A DNA stretch of 64,000 nt from Bacillota bacterium (GTDB taxonomy: Bacteria > Bacillota_E > JAJZYS01 > JAJYTV01), in contig JAJZVM010000002.1 of assembly GCA_021845645.1 (NCBI GenBank), forward strand, positions 124,001-188,000, given 5' to 3'. Position 1 is the stretch's first letter. The number at the start of each line of letters is the position of its first letter. A model generated the notes under the pieces. It saw nothing but the letters and a program-made list of their open reading frames with translations, was not told the DNA's origin and did not search any database. Shown piece by piece: positions 51,768-60,784 of this stretch. The translations under genes were made by a program, and so were the position numbers.

Positions 51768-52338
51768 CTACGCAAGACAGACAGGCGGCCTGCTCCCAGT
51801 GAGGGGGCAGACTGCTTCGCTGCCGCCGTCGGTCGACTTCAGGACGGACCAGTCGGGGCAGGAGATCCGCCGTACGCGGGAAGTGCGCAGTCCAGGCCGG
51901 CCACGTCGTACGCGAGGCGCGGGGAGACGAAGTCGAGCCGCAGGACGACAAGGGACGGCGGCTTCCCGTCCACAGCGGAATCCAGGTCGTCCAGCGGGCG
52001 CCCCCGTCGCTCGTACGCCAGATCGTCGGCGTTGGCGTGCCTCCGCGTTCCGGAAGCGCCAAATGGGAGGCGGCCCAACCTTCGCTGCCGGTAAGGAAGT
52101 CGATCGCGTCGAAGAGCGGCGAGCCCGTCTCCGCCTGGGGGAGCGCCGTGGAGAAGGCGGAGGTGATCCGCATGTGCCGTGAGAGGAAGTCTTGGACGGC
52201 CGGGTGCGCCCGTGGCGATGCGCCCTTCGGCACGGACGTCCGGCAGGCCGGGAGAAGGATCGCGACCAGCGCCAGCGGGAGGATGCGGGAGGGACGCACC
52301 ACGCGCGACACATCCCCGCCCCGCACGAAGGCCATCAT
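51768..52338 (-). pseudogene. Frameshifted Asp-box (Ycf48/BNR-like) lipoprotein gene
   Basis: From about 52338 the minus strand encodes a signal peptide with lipobox LLPAC and then AIDFLTGSEGWAASHLALP and WRTSDGGARW, an Asp box. The homologous pattern continues in a second frame (LDFVSPRLAYDVAGLDC) and then in a third (WSVLKSTDGGSEAV), before an early stop near 51768. At least two frameshifts are needed to read it through. It is a decayed relative of Asp-box secreted proteins such as the one at 43421-45532. Confidence 0.6.
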
Positions 52339-52391
52339 CAGGAGACAGCAAGAAGCTTCGGATTTCGACGCCTGCGGCGGCCCTCCTCCGC

Positions 52392-52420
52392 TTGACGGCC
52401 GTCCATGCGGACCGTATAGT
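52392..52420 (+). promoter_or_regulatory. Promoter of the serine T-box operon
   Basis: TTGACG (52392-52397), a 17-base spacer and TATAGT (52415-52420), close to consensus. The start is expected near 52427. Confidence 0.85.
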
Positions 52421-52426
52421 AGGCGC

Positions 52427-52651
52427 AATTCCATCTGCCATCTGCCGATGAGCGGGAAGAGGATCTTCGCGCCGCGAAGCGAGCCGGGGCGGTGTAAGCC
52501 GGCCGCGCAGGGATCCCCGATTCCACCCGCGAGGTGCCGGCGACGAGCCGGACGTTGGCCGCGTGACGGCTGCAGAGGGGATCCGGCCGTGGCCGGATCA
52601 ATCAGGGTGGCACCGCGACGCACCGTCGTCCCTGAGGGACGGCGGTGTTTT
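52427..52651 (+). promoter_or_regulatory. T-box leader with serine specifier
   Basis: The T-box core AGGGTGGCACCGCGAC lies at 52604-52619. In the 3' part of Stem I, CCGAT is followed by TCC (52522-52524) and then ACCC, the codon-N-CCC layout also seen in the two other T-boxes. TCC is a serine codon and fits the serine-synthesis genes downstream. Other Stem I marks are AGCGAGC near 52478 and the apical GGTGTAAGCC. Confidence 0.9.
52621..52651 (+). terminator. Intrinsic terminator of the serine T-box
   Basis: Stem CACCGTCGTCCC/GGGACGGCGGTG with one G-U pair and loop TGA, then TTTT. The ribosome site GAGGAGG of the first gene is 20 bases on. Confidence 0.88.
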
Positions 52652-52679
52652 GTTGTACGCGGGGAGAGGAGGATGCCGG

Positions 52680-53822
52680 GTGGTCTGGACCGAGCGGCTC
52701 CTGATCCCGGGACCGACGCACGTGCCGAGCGAAGTGCTCGGCGCGCAGGCGCGCCAGATGACCAACCACCGCGGCGCGTCCTTCAGCGAGCTCGTCGGCG
52801 CCGTCGAGGAGGAGATCGCTCTCCTCGCCGACGCAGAGCGGGCGGTCGTTCTGCCGTCGAGCGGCACAGGCGGGCTCGAGGCGGTGGCGCAGAATCTCCT
52901 GCGCCCCGGGGACCGCGTGCTGGCGGTCTCGGGCGGCGCCTTCGGCGAGCGCTTCGCGCGAGTTGCGGAGCGCAGCGGTGCCGAGGTGACGCGGCTCGAG
53001 GTGACCTGGGGCGAGGCCGCTTCGCCGGCCGAGGTGGTGGCCCGGGCGGCGTCTGGCGACTTCCGGGCGGTGCTCCTCACCCAGAACGAGACCTCTACGG
53101 GCGTTCTCCACCCCGTGGAGGAGATCGCCTGGCGCCTTGCGGGCGGTCCCCTCGTGATCGTCGACGCGATCAGCGGCTTCCCTGCGGTGCCGCTCAAGCT
53201 GCGGAAGGCCGGCATCGACGCGGCCGTCGCCTGCTCTCAGAAGGGGTTCATGGCGCCGCCCGGCCTCTCGCTCGTGCTCCTCGGCCCGCGGGGCCTCGAC
53301 GCCGCCTCCGCCCCGGCCGACCGCCCCGCCTACTTCGACCTCAGGCCCTACCTGAAGGGCTCTTTGCCCTACACCCCGGCCGTCTCGCTCGTCTACGCGC
53401 TGCGCGAGAGCCTGCGCCTCCTCGAGGAGGAGGGCGAGGAGGCGCGGCTTGGCCGCCACCGCCTCCTCGCCGCGATGACGCGCAGTGCCGGCAAGGCGCT
53501 TGGCCTCGCCCCGCTGGCGCCCGCGGCGGTCGCGTCGCCCGCTGTCACGGCGCTCGAGGTGCCGGGCGGCCAGGCGGACGCGCTGCGCCGCGCGGCGCAG
53601 CGCCGCGGCGCGGTGCTCGCCGGCGGCCAGGACCGCCTCAAAGGACGGATCGTGCGCGTCGGCCACGTGGGCTCGGTCATGCCGGTCGACCTCCTGGGAG
53701 GTCTCGGCGCGCTCGAGCTCGCCCGCGCGGAGGTCCTGGGCAGCGCGCCGGACGGCCGCGGCGTGGCTGCGGCACTCGGCGTCTGGGCCGTATCTTGGAC
53801 GACAGAGAGGAGTGGCGCCTGA
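52680..53822 (+). CDS. Class V PLP aminotransferase, probable phosphoserine/serine aminotransferase
   Basis: The 380-residue enzyme belongs to the alanine-glyoxylate/serine-pyruvate aminotransferase branch: LLIPGPTHVPSEVLGAQ, NHRGASFSELV, LPSSGTGGLEAVAQNL, LLTQNETSTGVLHPVEEI, IVDAISGFPAVPLKL (PLP Asp) and PLP Lys in ACSQKGFMAPPGLS. It is not canonical SerC, but this branch paired with serA is known to supply the 3-phosphohydroxypyruvate transamination step in several lineages. GTG 52680 lies seven bases after GAGGAGG. Its stop overlaps the serA start, and the Ser T-box controls both. Confidence 0.88.
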   Translation: MVWTERLLIPGPTHVPSEVLGAQARQMTNHRGASFSELVGAVEEEIALLADAERAVVLPSSGTGGLEAVAQNLLRPGDRVLAVSGGAFGERFARVAERSGAEVTRLEVTWGEAASPAEVVARAASGDFRAVLLTQNETSTGVLHPVEEIAWRLAGGPLVIVDAISGFPAVPLKLRKAGIDAAVACSQKGFMAPPGLSLVLLGPRGLDAASAPADRPAYFDLRPYLKGSLPYTPAVSLVYALRESLRLLEEEGEEARLGRHRLLAAMTRSAGKALGLAPLAPAAVASPAVTALEVPGGQADALRRAAQRRGAVLAGGQDRLKGRIVRVGHVGSVMPVDLLGGLGALELARAEVLGSAPDGRGVAAALGVWAVSWTTERSGA

Positions 53823-55408
53823 TGGAGAGGCCGAAGATCCTTGTGTCAGAGGTGCTGGATGCGCAGGCGCTCGCCCTCCTTGCGGAGCACGCGGAGGTCG
53901 AGGCCCACGAGACGATGCCCGAAGCGGACTTCCGGGCGCGCCTTCGCGAGTTCGACGCGGTCATCATCCGCAGCGCCCACCGCCTTACTGCGGAGCACTT
54001 CCGCCTCGCGCCGGGCCTTCAGGTCGCGGCGCGCGCCGGCGCGGGCGTCGACAACATCGACCTCGACGCCGCGACCGCGGCCGGCGTCCTCGTCCTCAAC
54101 ACGCCCGGCGCGAACGCCGTCGCGGCCGCCGAGCACACCTTCGCGCTACTCCTCGGCACAGTGCGCCGCGTGTGCCCCTCGGACCTCCACGTGCGCGCCG
54201 GGGGCTGGCGCCGCCAGGACTACATCGGCTTCGAGCTCAGGGGGCGCCGGCTCGGCATCATCGGTATCGGGCGCGTCGGCCGGGAGGTGGCGCGCATCGC
54301 CCACGGCTTCGGCATGGAGGTCTACGCCTACGACCCCTACGTGGACCCCACCGAGATCAAGCGGCGCGGTGCCGTGCCCTGCGCGACGCTCGAGGAGCTC
54401 CTGCAGAAGGCCGACGTGCTCACGGTCCACACGCCGAAGACCGGCCCGCGCCTCGGCCGCGCCGAGCTCTCGCGCCTGCCGCAAGGCGCCGTCGTGCTGA
54501 ACGTGGCGCGTGGCGGGCTGATCGATGAGCAGGCGCTCATGGACCTCCTGGACGAGGGCCACCTCAAGTTCGGGGCGCTCGACGTGTTCACCCACGAGCC
54601 GCCGCGCGACGAGCGCCTCCTCGCGCGGGACGACCTCCTCTTCACCTGCCACCTCGGCGGCTCGACGAACGAGGCCATGGGCAAGATCGGCACGCGCGTC
54701 GTGCAGCTCGTGCTGCGTGCTCTCGCCGGCGAGGTGCCGGAGGAGGCCGTCAACCTTGCGCTGCCGCAGCTCGACGGCCTTCCCTCGCAGCAGCTGATCG
54801 CGGCGGCCGGCCGTGCGGGCGGGGTGCTCGCGGCACTCGCGAAGGTGGACGGCCCGCTCGTGATCGCGGCCCGCGGGCCCCTGCCCGAGGAGGCCCTGCC
54901 CATCGCGGCGCGGGCGCTCATCGCGGGCTACCTCGGCGTCGCCGCGGACGAGCCCGTGAACGTCGTGAACGCCCTCGTGCAGGCTCAGCGCCAGGGCATC
55001 GCGCTGGAGCTGCGGCGCGAGCCCGAGGACGACGCGCCCGCGCGCATCGCGGCCTGGTTCGCCGGGCAGCCGGAGAAGGACGTCGAGTGCGCTGTCGCGG
55101 ACGGCCGCCTGCTCCGGCTCCTTGGAGCGCCCCTGGACCTTCCCGTCCAGGGCCACCTCCTCGCGACCCGCCACCGGGACCTGCCCGGCGTCGTTGGCCG
55201 CGTCGGCACCCTGCTCGGCGCGGCGGGCGTGAACATCGCGACGCTCCAGCTCGCGCGCTGCGGCGGCGGGCAGGCGGTGATGGCGCTCGGCCTCGACGAC
55301 GAGCCGCCCGCCGAGGCGCGCAAGGCGATCGCCGCGCTGGCCGAGGTGGCGGAGGTGTTCTCGGTCGCGCTCGAGCAAAGCCGCTCGCGGGAGGCGGTAA
55401 AGCCTTGA
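53822..55408 (+). CDS. serA: D-3-phosphoglycerate dehydrogenase
   Basis: The 528-residue long-form SerA catalyses the first step of serine synthesis. Substrate-domain motifs include [18 protein letters not shown] and [22 protein letters not shown] site [19 protein letters not shown]; catalytic Arg, Glu and His in [23 protein letters not shown] and [10 protein letters not shown]. It is followed by an intervening (ASB) domain and a C-terminal ACT domain ([19 protein letters not shown]) for serine feedback. ATG 53822 overlaps the previous stop (TGATG). TTG of the next gene overlaps its own stop. Confidence 0.96.
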   Translation: MERPKILVSEVLDAQALALLAEHAEVEAHETMPEADFRARLREFDAVIIRSAHRLTAEHFRLAPGLQVAARAGAGVDNIDLDAATAAGVLVLNTPGANAVAAAEHTFALLLGTVRRVCPSDLHVRAGGWRRQDYIGFELRGRRLGIIGIGRVGREVARIAHGFGMEVYAYDPYVDPTEIKRRGAVPCATLEELLQKADVLTVHTPKTGPRLGRAELSRLPQGAVVLNVARGGLIDEQALMDLLDEGHLKFGALDVFTHEPPRDERLLARDDLLFTCHLGGSTNEAMGKIGTRVVQLVLRALAGEVPEEAVNLALPQLDGLPSQQLIAAAGRAGGVLAALAKVDGPLVIAARGPLPEEALPIAARALIAGYLGVAADEPVNVVNALVQAQRQGIALELRREPEDDAPARIAAWFAGQPEKDVECAVADGRLLRLLGAPLDLPVQGHLLATRHRDLPGVVGRVGTLLGAAGVNIATLQLARCGGGQAVMALGLDDEPPAEARKAIAALAEVAEVFSVALEQSRSREAVKP

Positions 55409-56235
55409 TCGTCGACCAGCACGTGCATCTCGAGAACGGTCCCTACACGCCCGAGGACTACCCGCAGGAGTGGCTCGAGGCCTATCTCGCCACGGCCGCG
55501 CGCCGCGGCGTCGCGCGCATCGGCTTCGTCGAGCACGGCTACCGCTTCGTCGAGGCGCGGGGCCTCCTGCCCGGGACCTGGTCCGAGGAGCGCTGCCGCT
55601 ACCGGGTCGAGCGCTACTTCGCCTTCGTGCGGCGCATGCAGGACCTGGGGCTGCCGGTCGCCGCCGGCATCGAGATGGACTACTGGCCCGGCCACGAGGA
55701 GGGCATTCGGCGCTTCCTCGAGCGCCATCCCTGGGACTTCGTGCTCGGCTCGGTGCACTTCGTCGGCGACTTCGGCGTCGACCTCGACCCCACACCCGAG
55801 ACCTGGCGGCAGATGGGGGAGGAGGCGGTCTGGGAGCGCTACTTGGCGCTCAGCGAGCAGGCGGTGGAAAGTGGCCTCTTCGACGTCCTGACGCACCCCG
55901 ACCTGCCGAAGATCTTCGGCCAGCGCCCGCCCGCGCTCGCCCTCGACTGGTACCCGCGCATCGCGCAGGCCCTGCGCCGCCGGGACATGGCGATCGAGTG
56001 CAACAGCAGGGGGATCCGCCGCCCGATCGGCGAGCCCTACCCGACCCTGCCCTACCTGCAGGCTGCGCACGCGGCCGGCGTGCCGCTCTCCCTCGGCTCC
56101 GACGCCCACGAGCCCGAGAATACGGGCATCGGCCTCGACCAGGCCGCGTCGCTCGCAGCGGATGCCGGCTACCAGAAGGCGGTCCACTTCCTCGGCCGAC
56201 GCCGCATCGCCGCTCCCCTACCCGGCGCGCCGTGA
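55405..56235 (+). CDS. PHP-family phosphatase (HisJ-like), candidate phosphoserine phosphatase
   Basis: The 276-residue PHP-domain phosphoesterase has the full set of metal ligands: H6 and H8 in DQHVHLE, H44 in FVEHGY, E90 in [10 protein letters not shown]118 in [10 protein letters not shown]164 in LTHPDLPK, and D233/H235 in LGSDAHEP. Its nearest known relatives are monofunctional histidinol phosphatases, yet no his gene is near. It is coupled to serA by a TTGA overlap inside a serine T-box operon that lacks serB. A phosphoserine phosphatase role is therefore inferred from position only. TTG 55405 lies ten bases after GGGAGG. Confidence 0.85.
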   Translation: MIVDQHVHLENGPYTPEDYPQEWLEAYLATAARRGVARIGFVEHGYRFVEARGLLPGTWSEERCRYRVERYFAFVRRMQDLGLPVAAGIEMDYWPGHEEGIRRFLERHPWDFVLGSVHFVGDFGVDLDPTPETWRQMGEEAVWERYLALSEQAVESGLFDVLTHPDLPKIFGQRPPALALDWYPRIAQALRRRDMAIECNSRGIRRPIGEPYPTLPYLQAAHAAGVPLSLGSDAHEPENTGIGLDQAASLAADAGYQKAVHFLGRRRIAAPLPGAP

Positions 56236-56270
56236 GGCGCAGGCGGGCGTCGATGCGTCAGAATCGAGGC

Positions 56271-56507
56271 ATGCACCCGCGCCCAAGCTCGCTGCCGGAT
56301 GAGAGCCTGAAGGACGCCGCCGGGCGGATGCGCGCCGCCCGGCGAACCGTTGTCGTCGGCTCGCGCGGCGCCGGCAAGACGACCTTGGCGCGTGCGCTCG
56401 CACCGCTCCTCGGCCTCCCGCTCCACCACCTCGACCGCCTCTACTGGCAGAGCGGCTGGGCGCCGCGCGGGGACGATGTCCAAGGCCGTCGAGGAGTTCG
56501 ACCTCCG
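56271..56507 (+). pseudogene. 5' remnant of a P-loop kinase-like gene
   Basis: From ATG 56271 the frame gives [18 protein letters not shown] (Walker A), then [19 protein letters not shown], the start of an adenylate-kinase/FlaR-like P-loop protein. The homologous pattern stops there, and the frame runs on into an unrelated sequence. A 3' truncation is likely. Confidence 0.5.
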
Positions 56508-56923
56508 ATGAGTGGCGCAGCTTCCGACGAAGCTTCCGTGACCGACGTCGCCCAGGCCCTCGGCATCCCGCCCCAGGCCTGCGTGCGGATCCTCCGCGAG
56601 GAGGGGGCCTCCTCGGCTGACGCCCAGGAGGCCTTGCGCCGCATCCTGCGCCACAAGGCCTACCAGACTAGCATCATCCGTTCCCCGGGCGCTTTCTTCC
56701 GCGGCGTTCTTCGCCGCCGCCAACAAAACAGAACGCGCAGCCCGCGTCGCCGCTTGGCCGCGCCTACCTGCGCGCCTACCACCTGCTTGCCTCTGGCCAG
56801 ACTACCGCTGCGGCGGCCGCCGCCCTCCACCAGGACTTCCCGAATGCGCCAGCAGAACTGCTCGCTACCGCCTTATCCTGGGCAGCCGGCCTCCGCGGCC
56901 CTGATCGCTCTCACAAAGCCTGA
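56508..56923 (+). pseudogene. Small gene of unknown function broken by two frameshifts
   Basis: An ATG at 56508 with GGAG upstream opens [20 protein letters not shown] and [16 protein letters not shown]. The pattern then continues in another frame as [17 protein letters not shown], and in a third as [16 protein letters not shown]...[17 protein letters not shown] with stop at 56921-56923. The parts join into a helical protein of about 138 residues of unknown family. Sequencing error is an alternative explanation. Confidence 0.45.
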
Positions 56924-57032
56924 GCGATCCCGTCGCAAAGAGCGCGAGCGGCTACAGCCACGCGGGGCGCCAGGAACGGAACCGGAATCGCGGAATGTAG
57001 AGAGCAAGGAGCGGAAGGCAGGGTGAGGCCGG

Positions 57033-58427
57033 ATGGCAAGCGTTCGCACGTACCTAAAGGAGCACAGTCAGGTCTTCACGGATCTCAGTGACCGCATCTG
57101 GCACACCCCGGAAATCGGCCTTCGCGAACAGGCGAGCAGCCAAGCGCTCATGGACGCCCTCGCAGCGGAGGGGTTCGCCCTGAATCGGCTGGAGTCGATG
57201 CCCACCGCCTTCGTCGCGAGCTACGGCGAGGGCGCGCCGGTCATAGCACTGCTCGGCGAGTACGACGCACTGCCTGGCCTCAGCCAGGCGGCGGATGTGG
57301 CGGAGAGAGCACCTATCGTCGAGGGCGGCCCCGGACACGGCTGCGGACACAATCTTCTCGGCACCGCCGCAGCGGCGGCAGCCATGGCCGTGCGACATGC
57401 CATCAGGAGCCAGGGGCTGCGCGGCACCGTGCGCTTCTATGGCTGTCCCGCGGAAGAGACCCTGGTGGGCAAGGTGTTCATGGCGAAGGAAGGCCTGTTC
57501 CGCGACGTCGACTGCGCCCTCACGTGGCATCCCGGCAGCGCCAATGCCGTCTGGGCGGCGAGCACCCAGGCGATGAACTCGGTACGCATCCGCTTCCACG
57601 GCATCCCCGCGCACGCCGCCGCCAACCCGGAGGACGGACGCAGCGCCCTGGACGCCGTCGAGCTGATGGACGTCGGAGCCAACTTCCTGCGTGAGCATGT
57701 CCCCTCGGATGCGCGCATCCACTACGTGATCACGGACGGCGGCGATGCACCGAACGTGGTCCCCGCCCATGCGGAGGTCTGGTACTACGTACGCGCCCCG
57801 CGGCGCGACGACGTCGAGGCCATTTACCGCCGCCTCCTGGACGTCGCCCGCGGCGCGGCCCTGATGGCCGGCGTCAGCCATGAGGTGGAGCTCGTCACCG
57901 GCTGCTACGACACGCTTGCGAACCGCGTCCTCGGCGACCTGCTGCAAGAGCAGATGGAGAACATCGGCGCGCCCGTGTTCAGTCCCGAGGAGCACCGGCT
58001 CGCGCACGACCTGCAGGCCACGTTCGCGGACGGGACGGTCGAGCGGGCGGTGCGCCACCTCAGGCGCCGCGGCCTCGCGGTGCCGGCCGGCTGCGACCTC
58101 GTCGAGGCCGTCGCGCCGAGCTCCGGCTACGGCAAGGTCGACAGCGGATCGACCGACGTGGGCGACGTGTCCCACATCGTGCCGACAGCCCAGCTGACCG
58201 CGGTCACGGCTCCCCTCGGGACGCCGGGCCATTCCTGGCAGAACGTCGTCTCGGTCGGGAGCGGCATCGGTCACCGCGGCATGCTCTACGCAGCGGAGGT
58301 TCTGGCTCAGGCGGCCGCCGAGCTCCTCGCGCGTCCCGAGCTGGTCGCCCAGGCCAAGGAGGAGTTCCGCCAGAATGCGGAGCCCTATGTCTCTCCGGTG
58401 CGCGACCTGGCGACGCCGCGCGGCTGA
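57033..58427 (+). CDS. M20-family amidohydrolase (AbgB-like)
   Basis: The 464-residue hydrolase resembles the aminobenzoyl-glutamate hydrolase AbgB/peptidase M20D group: LSDRIWHTPEIGLREQASS, IALLGEYDALPGLSQ, EGGPGHGCGHNLLGTAA, YGCPAEETLVGKVFMA, IPAHAAANPEDGRSALDAV and STDVGDVSHIVPTAQ with final H in GTPGHSWQNV. It probably cleaves an amide in an acyl- or aminobenzoyl-amino acid. ATG 57033 follows a weak AGGGTGAGG. It stands alone after the relic region and is convergent with the TetR gene. Confidence 0.92.
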   Translation: MASVRTYLKEHSQVFTDLSDRIWHTPEIGLREQASSQALMDALAAEGFALNRLESMPTAFVASYGEGAPVIALLGEYDALPGLSQAADVAERAPIVEGGPGHGCGHNLLGTAAAAAAMAVRHAIRSQGLRGTVRFYGCPAEETLVGKVFMAKEGLFRDVDCALTWHPGSANAVWAASTQAMNSVRIRFHGIPAHAAANPEDGRSALDAVELMDVGANFLREHVPSDARIHYVITDGGDAPNVVPAHAEVWYYVRAPRRDDVEAIYRRLLDVARGAALMAGVSHEVELVTGCYDTLANRVLGDLLQEQMENIGAPVFSPEEHRLAHDLQATFADGTVERAVRHLRRRGLAVPAGCDLVEAVAPSSGYGKVDSGSTDVGDVSHIVPTAQLTAVTAPLGTPGHSWQNVVSVGSGIGHRGMLYAAEVLAQAAAELLARPELVAQAKEEFRQNAEPYVSPVRDLATPRG

Positions 58428-58452
58428 CCGAGGGGAAGGGAGCCGCGAGCTC

Positions 58453-59091
58453 TCACATGTCCTCGCGCCCGCCGAGATCCCCCGTCAGGTAGCGCTGCAG
58501 CGTCGGCCCGACCGCCTGCACGAGATCGTCCACGGGCGTCGAGGCAAGCGGCTCCAGCCGCAGCACGACCCTCGCCACCAACAGGCCGAAGATCTGGCTG
58601 CCGACGAGCGCGACGCGCAGATCGGCGTCGTCCCCCGTAAGGGCCCCCGCCAGACGGCCGAGCACCGCGTGGCCCAGGAACTCCCGCAGCATGGCCGCCC
58701 CCTGCTCGTTCGTCGCGGCGGTTCGCACCAGCCCCGCCAGGGTGCGCGGCAGCTCGGGATCCGTCCAAAGCACGGAAAGCATGCGCAGGATGCGCTCGCC
58801 GATCCGCCCCGGTTCCACGGGCACGTCGTCCGGTGCCAGAGCCTCTGCGAGCGCCGCCTGGAGATCCGGGAGGCGCATGGCGGCGAGGAAGAGGCCCTCC
58901 TTGCTGCGGAAGTAGTGGTGCACGAGCGCCGGGTCAACGCCGGCGTCGGCGGCGATCTCGCGCAGGCTGGCCTGGTCGTAGCCCCGCTCGGTGAACCTGC
59001 GCCGCGCCGCGCGCAGGATGGCCTCCCGCGTGCGGCTCAGGCCCGGCCGGCGCCCGCGCCGCCTGGGTGTCTCGCGCCGCTTCCCGGTCAT
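58453..59091 (-). CDS. TetR-family transcriptional regulator
   Basis: The 212-residue repressor has the N-terminal HTH TREAILRAARRRFTERGYDQ, SLREIAADAGVDPALVHHYF and SKEGLFLAAM, then a helical ligand domain of the TetR_C type. The tail of the N-terminus is basic (GKRRETPRRRGRRPG). It is the last gene of a four-gene unit, its ATG overlapping the previous stop (ATGA), so it probably controls the exporter encoded with it. The palindrome at 61952-61973 is the candidate operator. Confidence 0.93.
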   Translation of the reverse strand: MTGKRRETPRRRGRRPGLSRTREAILRAARRRFTERGYDQASLREIAADAGVDPALVHHYFRSKEGLFLAAMRLPDLQAALAEALAPDDVPVEPGRIGERILRMLSVLWTDPELPRTLAGLVRTAATNEQGAAMLREFLGHAVLGRLAGALTGDDADLRVALVGSQIFGLLVARVVLRLEPLASTPVDDLVQAVGPTLQRYLTGDLGGREDM

Positions 59092-59936
59092 GCGCGTCCC
59101 GCGGCGAGCTCCACGAACCTCTCCTCGAGCGTCGCAGGCGCCCGCCGCAGGCGGACGTCGACGCCGGCCAGCGCCTGGGTCGCCGCCTCCTCCGCGGCGG
59201 CGGGCAGGCGCAGCGAGCGGCCGACGAGCGCAGGCTCGAGCCCTTTCGCCTCCAGCAGCGACATGGCCGCCGCCCAGTCCGGCGTGTCGAGGAGCACCAT
59301 CTCCTCGCCCGCCAGAATGTCCTCGAGGCCGCCCGCCGCGACCACCTGCGCGTCCGCCATCACGACGAGCCGGTCGCACTGTTCCGCCTCTTCCATGTGA
59401 TGCGTGGTGATCAGCACGCCGGCACCGCCGTCGGCGGCCGCCCGTACCTCCTGCCAGAGGCGGGCGCGCATCAGCGGATCGACGCCCGAGGTCGGCTCGT
59501 CGAGCACCAGAAGCTGCGGGCGGTGCTGCAGCACCTGCGCGAATGCGACCCTGCGCTGCACGCCGAGCGGCAGGCGGCCGACCGCCACCTCAGGCAGCGC
59601 CTGGTGCGGCGTCGAGCGCGATACGCCGTAGACCGCCCGCGCGAACCGCAGGTTCTCCCGTGGCGTCAGGTCGTCGTAGAGCCCGAGGCCCTGCGGCATG
59701 TAGCCGATGCGCCGACGGCTGGCGAACGACGGCCTTTCGCCGAACAGCCGCACCTCGCCCTCCGAAGGCGGCAGCAGCCCTAGCAGCATGCGCAGGAGCG
59801 TCGTCTTGCCGGCGCCGTTCGCGCCAAGGAGCCCGAGCACCTCCCCCTGCTGCACGGCGACGCTCACCCGCTGCACCGCCACATGCGCCCCGAAGCGGCG
59901 CGTGACATCGCGGCTCTCGGCCAAGGCCTCGGCCAT
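59088..59936 (-). CDS. ABC exporter ATPase with a degenerate signature
   Basis: The 282-residue ATP-binding subunit has Walker A GANGAGKTTLLRM, Q-loop YMPQGLGLYDDLT, Walker B LLVLDEPTSGVDP and H-loop ITTHHMEEAEQCD. The ABC signature, usually LSGGM, reads LPLGVQRRVAFAQ, so one composite ATP site may be weak. The C-terminal VRLRRAPATLEERFVEL follows the CcmA/YhiH pattern. It overlaps both neighbours by a few bases and should pair with the ATPase at 59936-60784. Confidence 0.9.
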   Translation of the reverse strand: MAEALAESRDVTRRFGAHVAVQRVSVAVQQGEVLGLLGANGAGKTTLLRMLLGLLPPSEGEVRLFGERPSFASRRRIGYMPQGLGLYDDLTPRENLRFARAVYGVSRSTPHQALPEVAVGRLPLGVQRRVAFAQVLQHRPQLLVLDEPTSGVDPLMRARLWQEVRAAADGGAGVLITTHHMEEAEQCDRLVVMADAQVVAAGGLEDILAGEEMVLLDTPDWAAAMSLLEAKGLEPALVGRSLRLPAAAEEAATQALAGVDVRLRRAPATLEERFVELAAGRA

Positions 59937-60784
59937 CAGGCGGCACCTCCTTCGACCGGGCGCAGTTCCCCGCCAAGGAGCAGGGCCGTGACGGCGTCCT
60001 GCAGGTCCGGCGCAGCCTCCTGCCAGCCCTGCGGAGGCGCAGCGTCCCCCTCCGAGCTCCAGAGCCGCCACCGCCTGCCGCGGCGCCAGGCCCTGTCCGC
60101 CGCGTCGCCGGCCGGCCTCGCGTCGCCCGTCCAGAGGTGCCCCGGCATCGCCTGCACGACCTCCTCGGCCGTTCCGGCGGCCAGCGCACGGCCGTGATCC
60201 AGGAGCAGCAGCTTCGATGCGCGTTCGGCCTCGTCGAGGTAGGTGGTGGCGATGAGGACGGCCGTCCCCTCGGCCGCGGCGTGCGCGATCAGCCACCAGA
60301 GGTCCCGGCGGCTCATGGGATCGACGCCGGTCGTGGGCTCATCCAGCACGAGCAGGTCGGGACGGTGCAGCATGGCGCGGATGACGCCCAGCTTCTGGCG
60401 CATGCCTCCCGAAAGCTCCCCACCGAGCCGCCGCTCCACCCGGTCCAGGCCGGCGCGGGCGAGGAGCATGCCCCTGCGCGCCCGCAGCGCCTCGCCCGCC
60501 ACGCCGTAGGCGGCGGCGGCGAACTGGAGGTTTTCCGCCACCGAGAGATCCGGATAGACGCCAGACGAGGCTGAGAGGTAGCCGATGCGCGTCGCGGCAG
60601 GTCTCGATACCGCCCCCGACTCGGGGTGCAGGGCGCCGGCTGCGGCCTTGAGGAGCGTCGTCTTGCCTGCGCCGTCGCCCCCCACCACGACCCGGACCTC
60701 TCCAGGCGGAAGCTCGAGGTCCACGCTCTGCAGGGCAGGAGTCCGGCCGAAGCGCACCGTGACGCCGGCAAGGCTCCAGCTCAT
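59936..60784 (-). CDS. ABC exporter ATPase
   Basis: The 282-residue ATP-binding subunit has Walker A GGDGAGKTTLLKA, a full signature LSGGMRQKLGVIRAM, Walker B LLVLDEPTTGVDP and the switch segment LIATTYLDEAERA, where Thr-Tyr stands in place of the usual His. A YhiH/YbhF-like heterodimer with the neighbouring ATPase is likely. ATG 60784 overlaps the permease stop. The longer frame to 61300 is antisense-like sequence over the permease. Confidence 0.92.
   Translation of the reverse strand: MSWSLAGVTVRFGRTPALQSVDLELPPGEVRVVVGGDGAGKTTLLKAAAGALHPESGAVSRPAATRIGYLSASSGVYPDLSVAENLQFAAAAYGVAGEALRARRGMLLARAGLDRVERRLGGELSGGMRQKLGVIRAMLHRPDLLVLDEPTTGVDPMSRRDLWWLIAHAAAEGTAVLIATTYLDEAERASKLLLLDHGRALAAGTAEEVVQAMPGHLWTGDARPAGDAADRAWRRGRRWRLWSSEGDAAPPQGWQEAAPDLQDAVTALLLGGELRPVEGGAA

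Noticed and set aside
52037..53821. Long open extension upstream of serA in the same frame
   Set aside because: It covers the T-box and the aminotransferase gene in a different frame and contains no homologous sequence. The serA start at 53822 has its own motif and context.
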